Of a DNA stretch of 64,000 nucleotides, positions 16,223 to 24,633 are shown one piece after another. Below the pieces are notes generated by a model. It made no database searches and had not been told where the DNA came from. It saw nothing but the letters and a program-made list of their open reading frames with translations. The stretch lies in the NCBI GenBank assembly GCA_000830295.1, contig CP010425.1, positions 358,884-422,883 of the forward strand, in the 5' to 3' direction. This DNA is from an archaeon GW2011_AR15. GTDB lineage: Archaea; Nanobdellota; Nanobdellia; Woesearchaeales; GW2011-AR15. The stretch's first letter is position 1. Every line of letters starts with the position of its first letter. The translations under genes and the position numbers were made by a program.

Positions 16223-16642
16223 ATGACACTTTTGGGATTCCACTTTAAGAAAATGTCTGTCGAAAAAAACAAGAATGCGACAGGCAGCATTAACATAAAA
16301 AACAACATGACTGTTACAAAAGTCAGGGAAGCAAAGCTGAACCTTGGCAAGGACAGGCAGACTGGCATCGAGTTCTCATTCACATTCCATGTCGGCTATG
16401 AGCCGGGAATTGCCTCAATCGACCTTGAGGGCGGTGTGCTCTATGTATCCAACACAAAGCAGGCAGAGGAAATCCTGAAAAACTGGGAAAAGAAAAAGCA
16501 GCTTCCTGAAGACCTCATGAAAGAGGTATCACTTCATGTAGTGTCAAAGTGCAACGTGCAGGCAATTGTGCTTGCAAAAGAGATGCAGCTTCCGCCTCAC
16601 ATCGCTATGGTTAAGATAAGCGATGAGAAAAAGAAGAAATAA
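16223..16642 (+). CDS. Conserved archaeal small protein, possibly SecB-like
   Basis: 139 aa. N-terminal LLGFHFKKMSVEKN and C-terminal VVSKCNVQAIVLAKEMQLPP are a pattern I recognise from an uncharacterised family widespread in archaea. The predicted order of four strands (ending in YEPGIASIDLEGGVLY), then a linker and two helices, recalls the SecB chaperone fold, so export or folding assistance is a hypothesis only. A TATA box (ctttatatatt, about 16180-16190) and AGGTGAT ahead of the ATG mark it as a separate well-expressed gene. The C-terminus ends in a lysine run. No signal peptide. Confidence 0.65.
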   Translation: MTLLGFHFKKMSVEKNKNATGSINIKNNMTVTKVREAKLNLGKDRQTGIEFSFTFHVGYEPGIASIDLEGGVLYVSNTKQAEEILKNWEKKKQLPEDLMKEVSLHVVSKCNVQAIVLAKEMQLPPHIAMVKISDEKKKK

Positions 16643-16658
16643 AAATTAATTTCCTAAT

Positions 16659-17225
16659 TTATTTTTTGCCCATTCTTTCTGACAGTGCGTAGAAATTAGC
16701 AGCTGCTATCCCTGCCGGCACAAGAGGGTTTGGCGGCACTCCGTATGCCTGCATGATTGTGCTGTCTAAATTTGCGCTTGTGCCTGGTCCGAGTGTTGAG
16801 TCCAGGGCAGTTCTCATGATTCCTCCTGTCAGAGGCGTGTAGTATAATGCGGCAAGTGCATTGCCTGCTACAATCACTGCCTGAAGGGCTGTGGTAGCAT
16901 ATTCAAGAATCTGTGCGCCTTTCTTTGGCTGGCCTGATGCTGCGTCCCTGCTGCGGAGAGAGTCTGACATAAGCTCCATAACATATGGCAGGGCTGTCTG
17001 CGCAAGAACAACAGGGTTTCCCCAGTTTGGCTCCTGGCCTTCAATCCCGACATAGCTGGCATTATGGCCATATGCTGCATTTGCATATGCTGCCAGGTAA
17101 GCCAGCGGCTCGGTAAAAAACCTTGTTACCGGAGATCTTATGCTCTCTCTGGCTCTGCTTGTAAATCCTCTTATTTTATCTTCCAGAAAGCCTTTTTTCT
17201 GGGGTGCGATTGGTGTGTTGTTCAT
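16659..17225 (-). CDS. Uncharacterised protein, 188 aa, with hydrophobic segments
   Basis: No family recognised. The N-terminal 40 residues are basic and amphipathic (KKGFLEDKIRGFTSRARESI); the middle is alanine-rich with moderately hydrophobic stretches (ALQAVIVAGNALAALYY), suggesting weak membrane association. Start is ATG at 17225, preceded by GAGGT eight bases upstream; a further in-frame ATG 14 codons upstream has no such site. A TATA box (atttataaat, 17271-17280) lies about 50 bases upstream, in the divergent region shared with cdc48. Confidence 0.55.
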   Translation of the reverse strand: MNNTPIAPQKKGFLEDKIRGFTSRARESIRSPVTRFFTEPLAYLAAYANAAYGHNASYVGIEGQEPNWGNPVVLAQTALPYVMELMSDSLRSRDAASGQPKKGAQILEYATTALQAVIVAGNALAALYYTPLTGGIMRTALDSTLGPGTSANLDSTIMQAYGVPPNPLVPAGIAAANFYALSERMGKK

Positions 17226-17349
17226 TTTTTCATACCTCTTAAGTGTTATTACTCTGCGGTAACACATTTTATTTATAAATCTTTTGGATTCCCTCGTTTT
17301 CGATAGCTTTATTTATCTTTTCTTATTTTTATGGCATAGGTGGTTTATC

Positions 17350-19629
17350 ATGGTCAATGAACTAAAACTCAAAGTTGCAGAGGCTATCCAAGATGACGTA
17401 AACAAGGGAATCGTCAGGATAGACAGCAGTTTCATGCACGACCTCGACATAAGGCCGGGTGATATTATAGAGATAGCAGGGGAGAGGAAGACTGTTGCAA
17501 TCGCAGACAGGGCATATCCCGGGGATATCGGGCTGAACATAATAAGGATGGACGGGCTGATAAGGAGAAATGCAAAGGCAGGAATAGGGGAGCTTGTATC
17601 CATAAAAAAAGCAGGCGTCATAGAAGCAAAAAAAGTAATAATTGCGCCGCAGAGAAAGGGCATTGTCATAAGGGCCAACCCGATAATATTCAAGCAGGGG
17701 CTTCTGGGAAGGGCTGTCGTGAAAGGAGATATTGTTTCGCTGGGAGGGACAAGGAGGAGAAGGACCACAATGTCCTCAAATCCGCTGTTTGGAGATGATT
17801 TCTTTAATATGCTTGACGAGGGCCTGATGGGGTTCGGGCTCGGCGACCTGAAGTTTGTCGTCGTATCAACAAACCCGAAGCAGCCTGTGCTCATCACAGA
17901 GCAGACAGAGGTTGAGTTCAACCCTGAGGCCACAGAAGTTTCGGAAGAAAGGGTCCTTGAAGTCACTTATGAGGATATCGGCGGGCTGCAGGACGAGATA
18001 AGGAAGGTCAGGGAAATGGTAGAGCTGCCATTAAAGCACCCTGAAATATTTGAGGCACTGGGAATAGAGCCGCCAAAGGGTGTTTTGCTGCATGGCCCTC
18101 CGGGAACAGGAAAGACTTTACTGGCCAAGGCTGTCGCAAACGAAACAGACGCTAATTTCAGTCTCATAAACGGGCCTGAAATCATGAGCAAGTACTACGG
18201 CCAGAGCGAGGAGAACCTGAGGAAGAAGTTTGAGGAAGCCGAGAAAAACGCCCCGTCAATTATTTTCATAGACGAGATTGATGCAATAGCAAGCAAGAGG
18301 GAAGAGAGCAGGGGAGAAGTTGAGAGAAGGGTTGTAGCACAGCTGCTTGCGCTTATGGACGGGCTGAACACAAGGGGAAGGGTCATTGTAATAGGAGCGA
18401 CCAACATCCCGAATGAGCTTGACCCTGCACTGAGAAGGCCGGGAAGATTTGACAGGGAGATGGAAATCGGAGTCCCTGATAAAGAAGGAAGGCTCAATAT
18501 CCTGAAGATCCATACCAGGAACATGCCTCTTGCAAAGAATGTCAACCTGAAAGAATTTGCAGAGATAACGCATGGTTTTGTCGGCGCAGATCTGTCTGCA
18601 CTGGCAAAAGAGGCTGCTATGACCCTGCTGAGGAGGATTTATCCTGATTTAAAGCTTGAGGAAGACCAGCCTATTCCGAAAGAAGTCCTTGAGAAGCTCA
18701 AGGTTTCCAAGATAGATTTTATCGAGGCGCTGAAAGTCGTAAGGCCTTCTGCATTGAGGGAGGTCTTTATTGAAGTCCCTAATGTAAAATGGGAGAATGT
18801 CGGCGGGCTGGAGAATGTAAGACAGGAGATTATCGAGGCTGTTGAATGGCCGCTGAAGCATCCCGATGCTTTCACGAAGATGGGAATAAAGCCGCCCAAG
18901 GGAATTCTTTTATACGGCGCTCCCGGAACTGGTAAAACTTTATTGGCCAAGGCTGTCGCAAATGAGAGCCAGGCAAACTTCATACTTGTAAAAGGCCCTG
19001 AGCTTTTGAGCAAATGGGTTGGCGAGTCAGAAAAAGCTGTAAGGAAAGTTTTCGAGAAGGCAAGGCAGACATCGCCTACAATCATATTCTTTGACGAGAT
19101 TGATTCCCTTGCACCGAGAAGGGGAATGGGCTCTGACAACCAGGTTACTGAGAGGGTCGTCAACCAGCTGCTTACAGAGATGGACGGCTTAATCGAGCTG
19201 GATAATATTGTGATACTGGCAGCAACCAACAGGCCGGACATGCTTGATACTGCATTATTGAGGCCGGGAAGGTTTGACAGGATCGTGCTTGTGCCTGCCC
19301 CTGACGAAAAATCAAGAGAGGAGATATTCAAGATACACACAAAAGACATGCCTCTTGATAAGGGAATATCAATCAAGGAGATGGCAAAAGAGACTGAGGG
19401 CTATGTCGGAGCGGATATTGAATCTGTTGCCAGGGAGGCAGCAATGCTCGCCCTGAGAAAAGACATGGCTGCAAAGAAAGTCACAAAGGAAAATTTCAAT
19501 GCCGCGCTGAAGAAAGTCTCTCCGAGCGTGACAAAAGAAGTTGCGGACGCCTACAAGGACCTGCTGAAGCAGTTCAGCTCTGCCCGCGGCAAAGAGATGA
19601 AAGAGACCAAGCCGGAGTATTATGGTTAA
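17350..19629 (+). CDS. cdc48: Cdc48/VAT-type double AAA+ ATPase
   Basis: 759 aa, normal length. N-terminal double-psi/four-stranded domain (about 1-190), then D1 with Walker A GPPGTGKT, Walker [12 protein letters not shown] and arginine fingers, then D2 with Walker A GAPGTGKT and Walker [12 protein letters not shown], and a short charged tail ending YYG. It unfolds and extracts proteins, feeding the proteasome or other proteases. Start ATG at 17350 has AGGTGG six bases upstream; the frame continues 22 codons further up but those are hydrophobic and unlike the family. Its 3' end faces a small AN1 zinc-finger gene 19 bases away. The C-terminal tyrosine resembles the archaeal HbYX-like tail only loosely. 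Confidence 0.96.
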   Translation: MVNELKLKVAEAIQDDVNKGIVRIDSSFMHDLDIRPGDIIEIAGERKTVAIADRAYPGDIGLNIIRMDGLIRRNAKAGIGELVSIKKAGVIEAKKVIIAPQRKGIVIRANPIIFKQGLLGRAVVKGDIVSLGGTRRRRTTMSSNPLFGDDFFNMLDEGLMGFGLGDLKFVVVSTNPKQPVLITEQTEVEFNPEATEVSEERVLEVTYEDIGGLQDEIRKVREMVELPLKHPEIFEALGIEPPKGVLLHGPPGTGKTLLAKAVANETDANFSLINGPEIMSKYYGQSEENLRKKFEEAEKNAPSIIFIDEIDAIASKREESRGEVERRVVAQLLALMDGLNTRGRVIVIGATNIPNELDPALRRPGRFDREMEIGVPDKEGRLNILKIHTRNMPLAKNVNLKEFAEITHGFVGADLSALAKEAAMTLLRRIYPDLKLEEDQPIPKEVLEKLKVSKIDFIEALKVVRPSALREVFIEVPNVKWENVGGLENVRQEIIEAVEWPLKHPDAFTKMGIKPPKGILLYGAPGTGKTLLAKAVANESQANFILVKGPELLSKWVGESEKAVRKVFEKARQTSPTIIFFDEIDSLAPRRGMGSDNQVTERVVNQLLTEMDGLIELDNIVILAATNRPDMLDTALLRPGRFDRIVLVPAPDEKSREEIFKIHTKDMPLDKGISIKEMAKETEGYVGADIESVAREAAMLALRKDMAAKKVTKENFNAALKKVSPSVTKEVADAYKDLLKQFSSARGKEMKETKPEYYG

Positions 19630-19648
19630 ATACGTTGTTTGAGTAAAC

Positions 19649-19870
19649 TTAGGTATATTTCAAAGAATCTGGTGTTGGTCTCGGCCCACCGGAATGTAAT
19701 TTACCTTGATGTTTGCCTTGACAATTATGATTGTAAACATTAAAGTGAGATTCACAGAAAGTCCCACCGCAATAAATACACATATTATTTCTTGATGGCT
19801 TCAACTTGGATTTACATAATAAACAAGAATCTCTTAATTTATAGGTTTTATATTTTGGAGTTTTTTTCAT
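19649..19870 (-). CDS. AN1-type zinc-finger protein
   Basis: 73 aa. One AN1 finger with exact spacing: C16-x2-C19-x11-C31-x2-C34-x4-C39-x2-H42-x5-H48-x-C50. Flanks are short and basic; the tail is Gly/His/Pro-rich. In eukaryotes AN1 proteins work in stress and ubiquitin pathways, and ZFAND1/Cuz1 binds Cdc48/p97. Here the gene converges on cdc48. It also follows gnd by 24 bases on the same strand, so it may be read as the last gene of the zwf operon. Its coding sequence is visibly more A/T-rich than its neighbours, a hint of separate origin. Start ATG at 19870. Confidence 0.82.
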   Translation of the reverse strand: MKKTPKYKTYKLRDSCLLCKSKLKPSRNNMCIYCGGTFCESHFNVYNHNCQGKHQGKLHSGGPRPTPDSLKYT

Positions 19871-19894
19871 AATTCTTCGGAGTTGTTTATCAAT

Positions 19895-20776
19895 CTATTT
19901 CTCAACTTCATGCCCCCCAAATTCCTTCCTCACTGCGGCAATTGTCCTTTTTCCTAATGCAAACTTCCTGCTCTTGTCTTTCCTTATCTTCACAGCAGCA
20001 TCAAATGCAGGAGCATATCCCTTGACTGCGTTTTTCGTCCTGATGAGCTCATCTATTGTAACGCTTCCGATTGCAGGCTTTATCTTGCCAAAATCTTTCC
20101 TTGAAACTGCCTTCACTGTCAGGTCAAGCAGCCAGCTGTTTATCACAGAAGCAGGCTGCCACACAGAAACCGCTTTTTTTATGTCGATATTAAAATCATC
20201 CAGCAGCTCAACTCCCTCTGCCAATCCTTCTAAATAAACATATTCGATTATGTTATGCACACTCTTGACATAATGTCCGCTTCCGGCCGGCCCGAAATAT
20301 CCGTAGCCGTTTTTAGGAGAAAGCGCTTTGCAGAAAGGCTCTATGTGCCTAAACTCTGATTTAGGCCCACCAATCATTAAAGTATATCCGTTCTGAAGCC
20401 CCCATACCCCTCCTGAAACCCCGCAGTCAAAGAAATGAACTCCCTTTTTCCTGCACCACTTGTCGTGCTTCTCTGCATTCCCGTAGAAATCATTTGCACC
20501 ATCTACAATAATGTCCCCTTTCTTCAGAAGGGGAAGAAGCTGCCTTATCATGCCATCAGTTACCCTGCCTGCGGGAAGCATCAGCCATATTATCTTTCTT
20601 GAAGAAAGCTTCCCAACAAATTCATTTAAGTTATAGGCAGGTATTGCGCCTTTTCCTGCAATGCTTTTAGTTTTTGAGGCTGTCCTGTTCCAGACAACAA
20701 CTTCTTTTCTATGGAGGAGAAGCCTCTCGACCATGCCATGCCCCATCCTTCCCAGGCCGATGAATCCTATTCTCAT
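19895..20776 (-). CDS. gnd: 6-phosphogluconate dehydrogenase, short (GndA/YqeC) type
   Basis: 293 aa, the length of the short decarboxylating type, not the 470-aa enzyme. N-terminal Rossmann GFIGLGRMGHGM (4-15) binds NAD(P); substrate site DCGVSGGVWGLQNG near 118-131; catalytic-type lysine in GHYVKSVHNIIEY near 165-180. It oxidises and decarboxylates 6-phosphogluconate to ribulose 5-phosphate. The start overlaps the end of pgl by 4 bases. Last of the three oxidative pentose phosphate genes; the cofactor preference cannot be told here. Confidence 0.9.
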   Translation of the reverse strand: MRIGFIGLGRMGHGMVERLLLHRKEVVVWNRTASKTKSIAGKGAIPAYNLNEFVGKLSSRKIIWLMLPAGRVTDGMIRQLLPLLKKGDIIVDGANDFYGNAEKHDKWCRKKGVHFFDCGVSGGVWGLQNGYTLMIGGPKSEFRHIEPFCKALSPKNGYGYFGPAGSGHYVKSVHNIIEYVYLEGLAEGVELLDDFNIDIKKAVSVWQPASVINSWLLDLTVKAVSRKDFGKIKPAIGSVTIDELIRTKNAVKGYAPAFDAAVKIRKDKSRKFALGKRTIAAVRKEFGGHEVEK

Positions 20777-21447
20777 TTTAGATCAGTAACCACTACCACT
20801 TTTCTTATCCTCTGCACAAGTTTTGCAGGGCAATCATCTGTTGATACCTTCGGATTATTAAATTTTTCATATGCCTCCCTTTTCCCCTCGCCAAAAAACA
20901 ATACAACTGCCATCCTCGACCTTTCCAGTAGTTTCCTGCTGGAAGTCATCCTGTCCTTCGGGGGCTTGGGAGATTCGTGGGTTATAAGGAAATAATCTGA
21001 ATTGTCTTTTACTGTCAGATTCGGAAACAATGCGCCGACATGCCCGTCCTCCCCTGCACCTAAAACTATGATGTCATAATTTTCTTTTATCATCCTCAGG
21101 TTTATTTCATATTCCCTTATGCCGTAGTCCGGCATGTCCTCGTCCATTATGAAAGGATGGATGTTCTGCGGAAGCAGTCCCCCTTCATCAACAAGCCATG
21201 AAAGCAGTCCCCTGTCAACCAGCCTGAAATTGCTCTCTTCATCATCAACAGGAACAAGCTTCTCATCAATCATGAATATGTGGACCCTGTTCCAGGGTAT
21301 GTTCACTTCTTTCAGTGCCGGGAACAGCTTGGTTATGCTCCTCCCTCCCGGAAATGCCATTGTAACATTGTCATGGCTCTCAAGCAGGAAATTTATCTCT
21401 TTTGCAATCATCTCTGCAGCTTCGTTAGCATTGTCTGTCGTGTGCAT
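20773..21447 (-). CDS. pgl: 6-phosphogluconolactonase
   Basis: 224 aa, DevB/Pgl type of the NagB-like fold. Diagnostic parts are MAFPGGRSITKLFPAL, FMIDEKLVPVDDEESNF and VLGAGEDGHVGALFPN. It hydrolyses 6-phosphogluconolactone to 6-phosphogluconate. It begins one base after the end of zwf and overlaps gnd by 4 bases, so the operon encodes reactions one to three in order. Confidence 0.92.
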   Translation of the reverse strand: MHTTDNANEAAEMIAKEINFLLESHDNVTMAFPGGRSITKLFPALKEVNIPWNRVHIFMIDEKLVPVDDEESNFRLVDRGLLSWLVDEGGLLPQNIHPFIMDEDMPDYGIREYEINLRMIKENYDIIVLGAGEDGHVGALFPNLTVKDNSDYFLITHESPKPPKDRMTSSRKLLERSRMAVVLFFGEGKREAYEKFNNPKVSTDDCPAKLVQRIRKVVVVTDLK

Positions 21448-21448
21448 T

Positions 21449-22912
21449 TTACATGTGCTCCAGGCCCCAGTGGTGGCCGTTTTTCTTCACAAGCCTGTCA
21501 GCTGCTTCAGGCCCCGGACTTCCTGAGCTGTAATAATGCAGCCTGATTTTTTTCTTTTTCGCAATTACCGGGTCAATCACTTTCCATGCTGCCTCTACTT
21601 CATCCCACCTTGTGAACAGGGTCGGGTCTCCAAGAAAGATATCATGCAGCAGTTTTTCATATGCCTCGGGGGTATTTATGACGAAAAGGCAGCTATGGCA
21701 GAAGTCCATGCTTACATTTTCTATTTCAAAATTATTCCCGGGCGTCTTTATGTTCATCCTGAGGTATATGCCTTCATCAGGGAATAATTTTATTATAAGC
21801 GCGTTCGGGTGTATGCCGCCTGAAAACTTTGACAGCAGTGATGTGTTCCTGAAATAGACAATAATCTGGACGAGCTTCCTGTCAAGGTTCTTGCCTGTCT
21901 TGAGATAAAAAGGGACGCCTTTCCACCTTTCATTGTTTATGCAGAATTTTATTGCCGCGAACGTCTCTGTCCTTGAGTCTTTTGCAACACCCTCTTCATC
22001 TTTGTAATCAACAGAGCCTTTCAATGCCCCTTTCCTGTACTGGCCTATGACAATATCATTTTTTTTCGGGATTGATATTTCCCTCAGCACTTTTACCTTG
22101 CTGTCCTTTACTTCACCGGGGTTGAAATTCTTGGGCGGGGACATTGCTATAAGGGACAGTATCTGCATCATGTGGTTCTGCATGACATCCTTTATTGCTC
22201 CGTACCTGTCATAGAATCCTCCCCTTGTGCCGATTCCCGTGTTTTCCAGGAGGGTTATCTGGACATTTTCTATGTTCCTCTCCCCCCATGCAGGCTCGAA
22301 TATCTTGTTTGCGAACCTCAGCGCAAAAAGGTTCTGCACTGCCTCTTTCCCGAGGTAATGGTCTATCCTGAAAATCTGGTTTTCTCTGAATGCCGTATTT
22401 ATTATTTTATTCAGCTTCCTGGCAGATTTCAGGTCGTCCCCGAAAGGCTTCTCTATTATCAGCCTGTGGTCTTTTCCCTTTGCAAGAAACTTCTGCTTCC
22501 TGAGATTCTTTATTATGGGCTCGAATTTGTCCGGGAGAGTGGCAAGGTAAAAAATCCTGTTTCCTGCTGTCCTGTATTTTTTATCTGTATCTTCAAGGAA
22601 TTTTTTCAGCCCTGCATAGGAATCCGCTGTATCAAAATCATTCCTGTAATAGAAGACTCCTGAAAGGAACTTGTCCAGCCTGTCAAATTTTTCTTTTGGC
22701 AGGAATTCTGCCATTGATTTTTTTACATCCTGCCTGAAATCATCATGGGTCTTGTCTTTCCTGGCAACCCCCACTACTGCAAAATTCTTCGGCAGCTCAT
22801 TTCTTACATAGAGCCTGTAAAGCGCGGGCATCAGCTTCCTGTGCGTTAAATCTCCTGTGGCTCCGAATATGACGAAGATGCAGGATTCAAGCATTTTAAG
22901 TTGTCCCCCCAT
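21449..22912 (-). CDS. zwf: Glucose-6-phosphate 1-dehydrogenase, bacterial type
   Basis: 487 aa. NADP-site FGATGDLTHRK near 16-26, active-site RIDHYLGKEAVQNL near 198-211 with the catalytic His-Asp pair of this family, and TGIGTRGGFYDRYGAIKD near 235. This is the bacterial/eukaryotic Zwf, not the unrelated archaeal azf enzyme of haloarchaea. First gene of zwf-pgl-gnd. Two starts are possible: ATG 22912, 25 bases from a TATA box (cttaatataag, 22931-22944), or ATG 22894, which gives the more usual N-terminus MLESCIFVIFGATG. The first fits a leaderless mRNA and is listed. Confidence 0.93.
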   Translation of the reverse strand: MGGQLKMLESCIFVIFGATGDLTHRKLMPALYRLYVRNELPKNFAVVGVARKDKTHDDFRQDVKKSMAEFLPKEKFDRLDKFLSGVFYYRNDFDTADSYAGLKKFLEDTDKKYRTAGNRIFYLATLPDKFEPIIKNLRKQKFLAKGKDHRLIIEKPFGDDLKSARKLNKIINTAFRENQIFRIDHYLGKEAVQNLFALRFANKIFEPAWGERNIENVQITLLENTGIGTRGGFYDRYGAIKDVMQNHMMQILSLIAMSPPKNFNPGEVKDSKVKVLREISIPKKNDIVIGQYRKGALKGSVDYKDEEGVAKDSRTETFAAIKFCINNERWKGVPFYLKTGKNLDRKLVQIIVYFRNTSLLSKFSGGIHPNALIIKLFPDEGIYLRMNIKTPGNNFEIENVSMDFCHSCLFVINTPEAYEKLLHDIFLGDPTLFTRWDEVEAAWKVIDPVIAKKKKIRLHYYSSGSPGPEAADRLVKKNGHHWGLEHM

Positions 22913-22930
22913 TCCATTAAATCAATCGGG

Positions 22931-22944
22931 ATTCTTATATTAAG
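22931..22944 (-). promoter_or_regulatory. TATA box of the zwf-pgl-gnd operon
   Basis: Minus-strand cttaatataagaa centred 25 bases from the ATG at 22912. It lies about 25 bases from the opposing box of the sugar isomerase gene. Confidence 0.55.
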
Positions 22945-22958
22945 CTTTCGATACAATC

Positions 22959-22969
22959 TTTAAATATAA
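22959..22969 (+). promoter_or_regulatory. TATA box of the sugar isomerase gene
   Basis: tttaaatataa centred 25 bases before the ATG at 22989; no Shine-Dalgarno, leaderless. Confidence 0.55.
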
Positions 22970-22988
22970 CCTGCTGTTAGAAACCAGG

Positions 22989-23783
22989 ATGCTAAGGTCA
23001 GATATCAACAGGATGATAGAGGAGGCAATGCGGGAATTTGAGAAAAAAGGGCTTATCCTGCCTGCGTGGGCCTATTGGGATGTCAAGGAGTGGTATAAGA
23101 ATCCTGGGCTTGGAAATGAGATAAGGAAAGATGGGCTTGGGTGGAGAGTGAGCGATTTCGGGCTTGGAGATTTTGATTCTTATGGCGGAGTGTTCTTTAC
23201 AATGTCTAATTCACAGGTTGAGGCTGGCAGCAAAGAAAGCATAGATCAGCTGCATTCACTGAAATATATTTACAGAAGAAATGGGCAGGGAGCCCCTCCG
23301 CATTTCCACTGGTCAAAAAGGGAGGAATATCTTAATCTGGGAGAAGGTATAACAACTGTGGCAGTGTACAACAAGACTGATAAAAACATGATTGATTATT
23401 ATTCCCCCATAAGGATAAAGATAAACCACGTCTGGGCTGAGATTTCTGCCGGAGAGCCGCAGAGAATACCTCCGGGCAGTTCAGTCTACATTCCCGACAG
23501 GATAATACATTCATACAGCGCAGAAGGCAATTCTACTGTTGCCATGGAGATTGCAAGCAGGAACAATGATGATACAGACAACTACTGGGATGTTACAGAG
23601 GATAATAAATCAGGAACTTACACACAAACCGAAGAGAACATTATTGTTCCCTGCGACAGGACGGCCGTTGCAATATTCCCGCAGCTGAATGAGCTTCCCG
23701 GAAGCGAGACGTTTGATATTCTTACCCTTCTCTACTCCCCTTATATCCCCCGCTCTTTGGCAAATTATAAAAAGTCCTCCTGA
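22989..23783 (+). CDS. D-lyxose ketol-isomerase-like cupin
   Basis: 264 aa. N-terminal helical part with LPAWAYWDVKEWYKN, then a cupin barrel whose metal residues are seen in GAPPHFHWSKREEY (HxH plus E) and the later IHSYSAEG (H). This is the D-lyxose isomerase family, which interconverts D-lyxose/D-xylulose or D-mannose/D-fructose with a divalent metal. The divergent promoter with zwf suggests a shared sugar theme, and xylulose would connect to the pentose phosphate pathway after phosphorylation. Exact substrate unknown. The endonuclease IV-like gene follows 12 bases later on the same strand. Confidence 0.75.
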   Translation: MLRSDINRMIEEAMREFEKKGLILPAWAYWDVKEWYKNPGLGNEIRKDGLGWRVSDFGLGDFDSYGGVFFTMSNSQVEAGSKESIDQLHSLKYIYRRNGQGAPPHFHWSKREEYLNLGEGITTVAVYNKTDKNMIDYYSPIRIKINHVWAEISAGEPQRIPPGSSVYIPDRIIHSYSAEGNSTVAMEIASRNNDDTDNYWDVTEDNKSGTYTQTEENIIVPCDRTAVAIFPQLNELPGSETFDILTLLYSPYIPRSLANYKKSS

Positions 23784-23795
23784 TTTTTGTATTGC

Positions 23796-24632
23796 ATGAA
23801 ATTCAGCAAGCTTCTTTTCGGCCCTGCCGGCATCCCCCTGTCAACAAAAGACAGGAATACGCCAAACGGGATAGCAAGGACAAAAGAGCTCGGGCTGGGA
23901 TGCATGGAGCTGGAGTTTGTAAGGAATATAAACGTGAGCAGGGAAAAAGCTCCTGAAATAAAGAAAAAGGCTGAAAAGGAAGGGATAGTGCTGACATGCC
24001 ATGCCCCATATTACATAAACCTTAATTCTGAAGAGCCGAAGACAAAATATGGCAGCATGAGCTACATAACAAAATCTGCTGAGATACTCAACCTGTGCGG
24101 CGGCTGGTCTGTCTGCTTCCATCCCGGCTATTACCTGAAGATGGAGCCTGAGAAAGTGTACAGCACAATAAAGGAAAGGATTGTGGAAATGAGAAAGAAG
24201 CTGGACGGCGAGGGCAACAGTGTCTGGATAAGGCCTGAGACAACAGGGAAGCCCACGCAGTTCGGGAATTATAAGGAATTACTGAAGATATCGCAGGAAG
24301 TGGAAAGAGTGATGCCTGTTTTTGATTTCTCCCATTTGCATGCAAGGACTAACGGAAAATACAATACTGAAGCAGAATTCAGGAAAATTCTGGAGGATGT
24401 GGAAAAGGCTCTTGGAAAAGAGGGCCTGCACAACATGCACATCCATCTTTCAGGCATTGAGTACGGAGAGAAAGGGGAGAAAAACCACCTCATACTTGAA
24501 GAGTCTGACATGAATTACAAAGAGCTGCTGAAAGTGTGGAAAGAGTTTGATATCCGCGGCTGCGTCATTTCTGAGAGCCCGAACATAGAGGAAGATGCGC
24601 TGCTTATGAAGAAGTATTACGAGAGCCTATAA
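23796..24632 (+). CDS. nfo: Endonuclease IV-like TIM-barrel protein
   Basis: 278 aa. Metal-site segments of AP endonuclease IV occur in order: TCHAPYYINL, VCFHPGYYL, RPETTGKPTQFG, FDFSHLHAR, HIHLSGIEYG, and ISESPNIEED. One position differs: where Nfo has DxH late in the barrel, this protein has KNHLIL, a form I associate with archaeal members. It would cut 5' to abasic sites in DNA. An isomerase of the same xylose-isomerase-like barrel is the alternative, given the sugar isomerase just upstream. Start ATG at 23796 is preferred to a TTG three codons earlier. It converges with the lipoprotein gene one base away. Confidence 0.78.
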   Translation: MKFSKLLFGPAGIPLSTKDRNTPNGIARTKELGLGCMELEFVRNINVSREKAPEIKKKAEKEGIVLTCHAPYYINLNSEEPKTKYGSMSYITKSAEILNLCGGWSVCFHPGYYLKMEPEKVYSTIKERIVEMRKKLDGEGNSVWIRPETTGKPTQFGNYKELLKISQEVERVMPVFDFSHLHARTNGKYNTEAEFRKILEDVEKALGKEGLHNMHIHLSGIEYGEKGEKNHLILEESDMNYKELLKVWKEFDIRGCVISESPNIEEDALLMKKYYESL

Positions 24633-24633
24633 T

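Noticed and set aside
18639-19376. 245-codon minus-strand open frame within cdc48
   Set aside because: Shadow of the D1-D2 region; composition mirrors the sense codons and no signals precede it.
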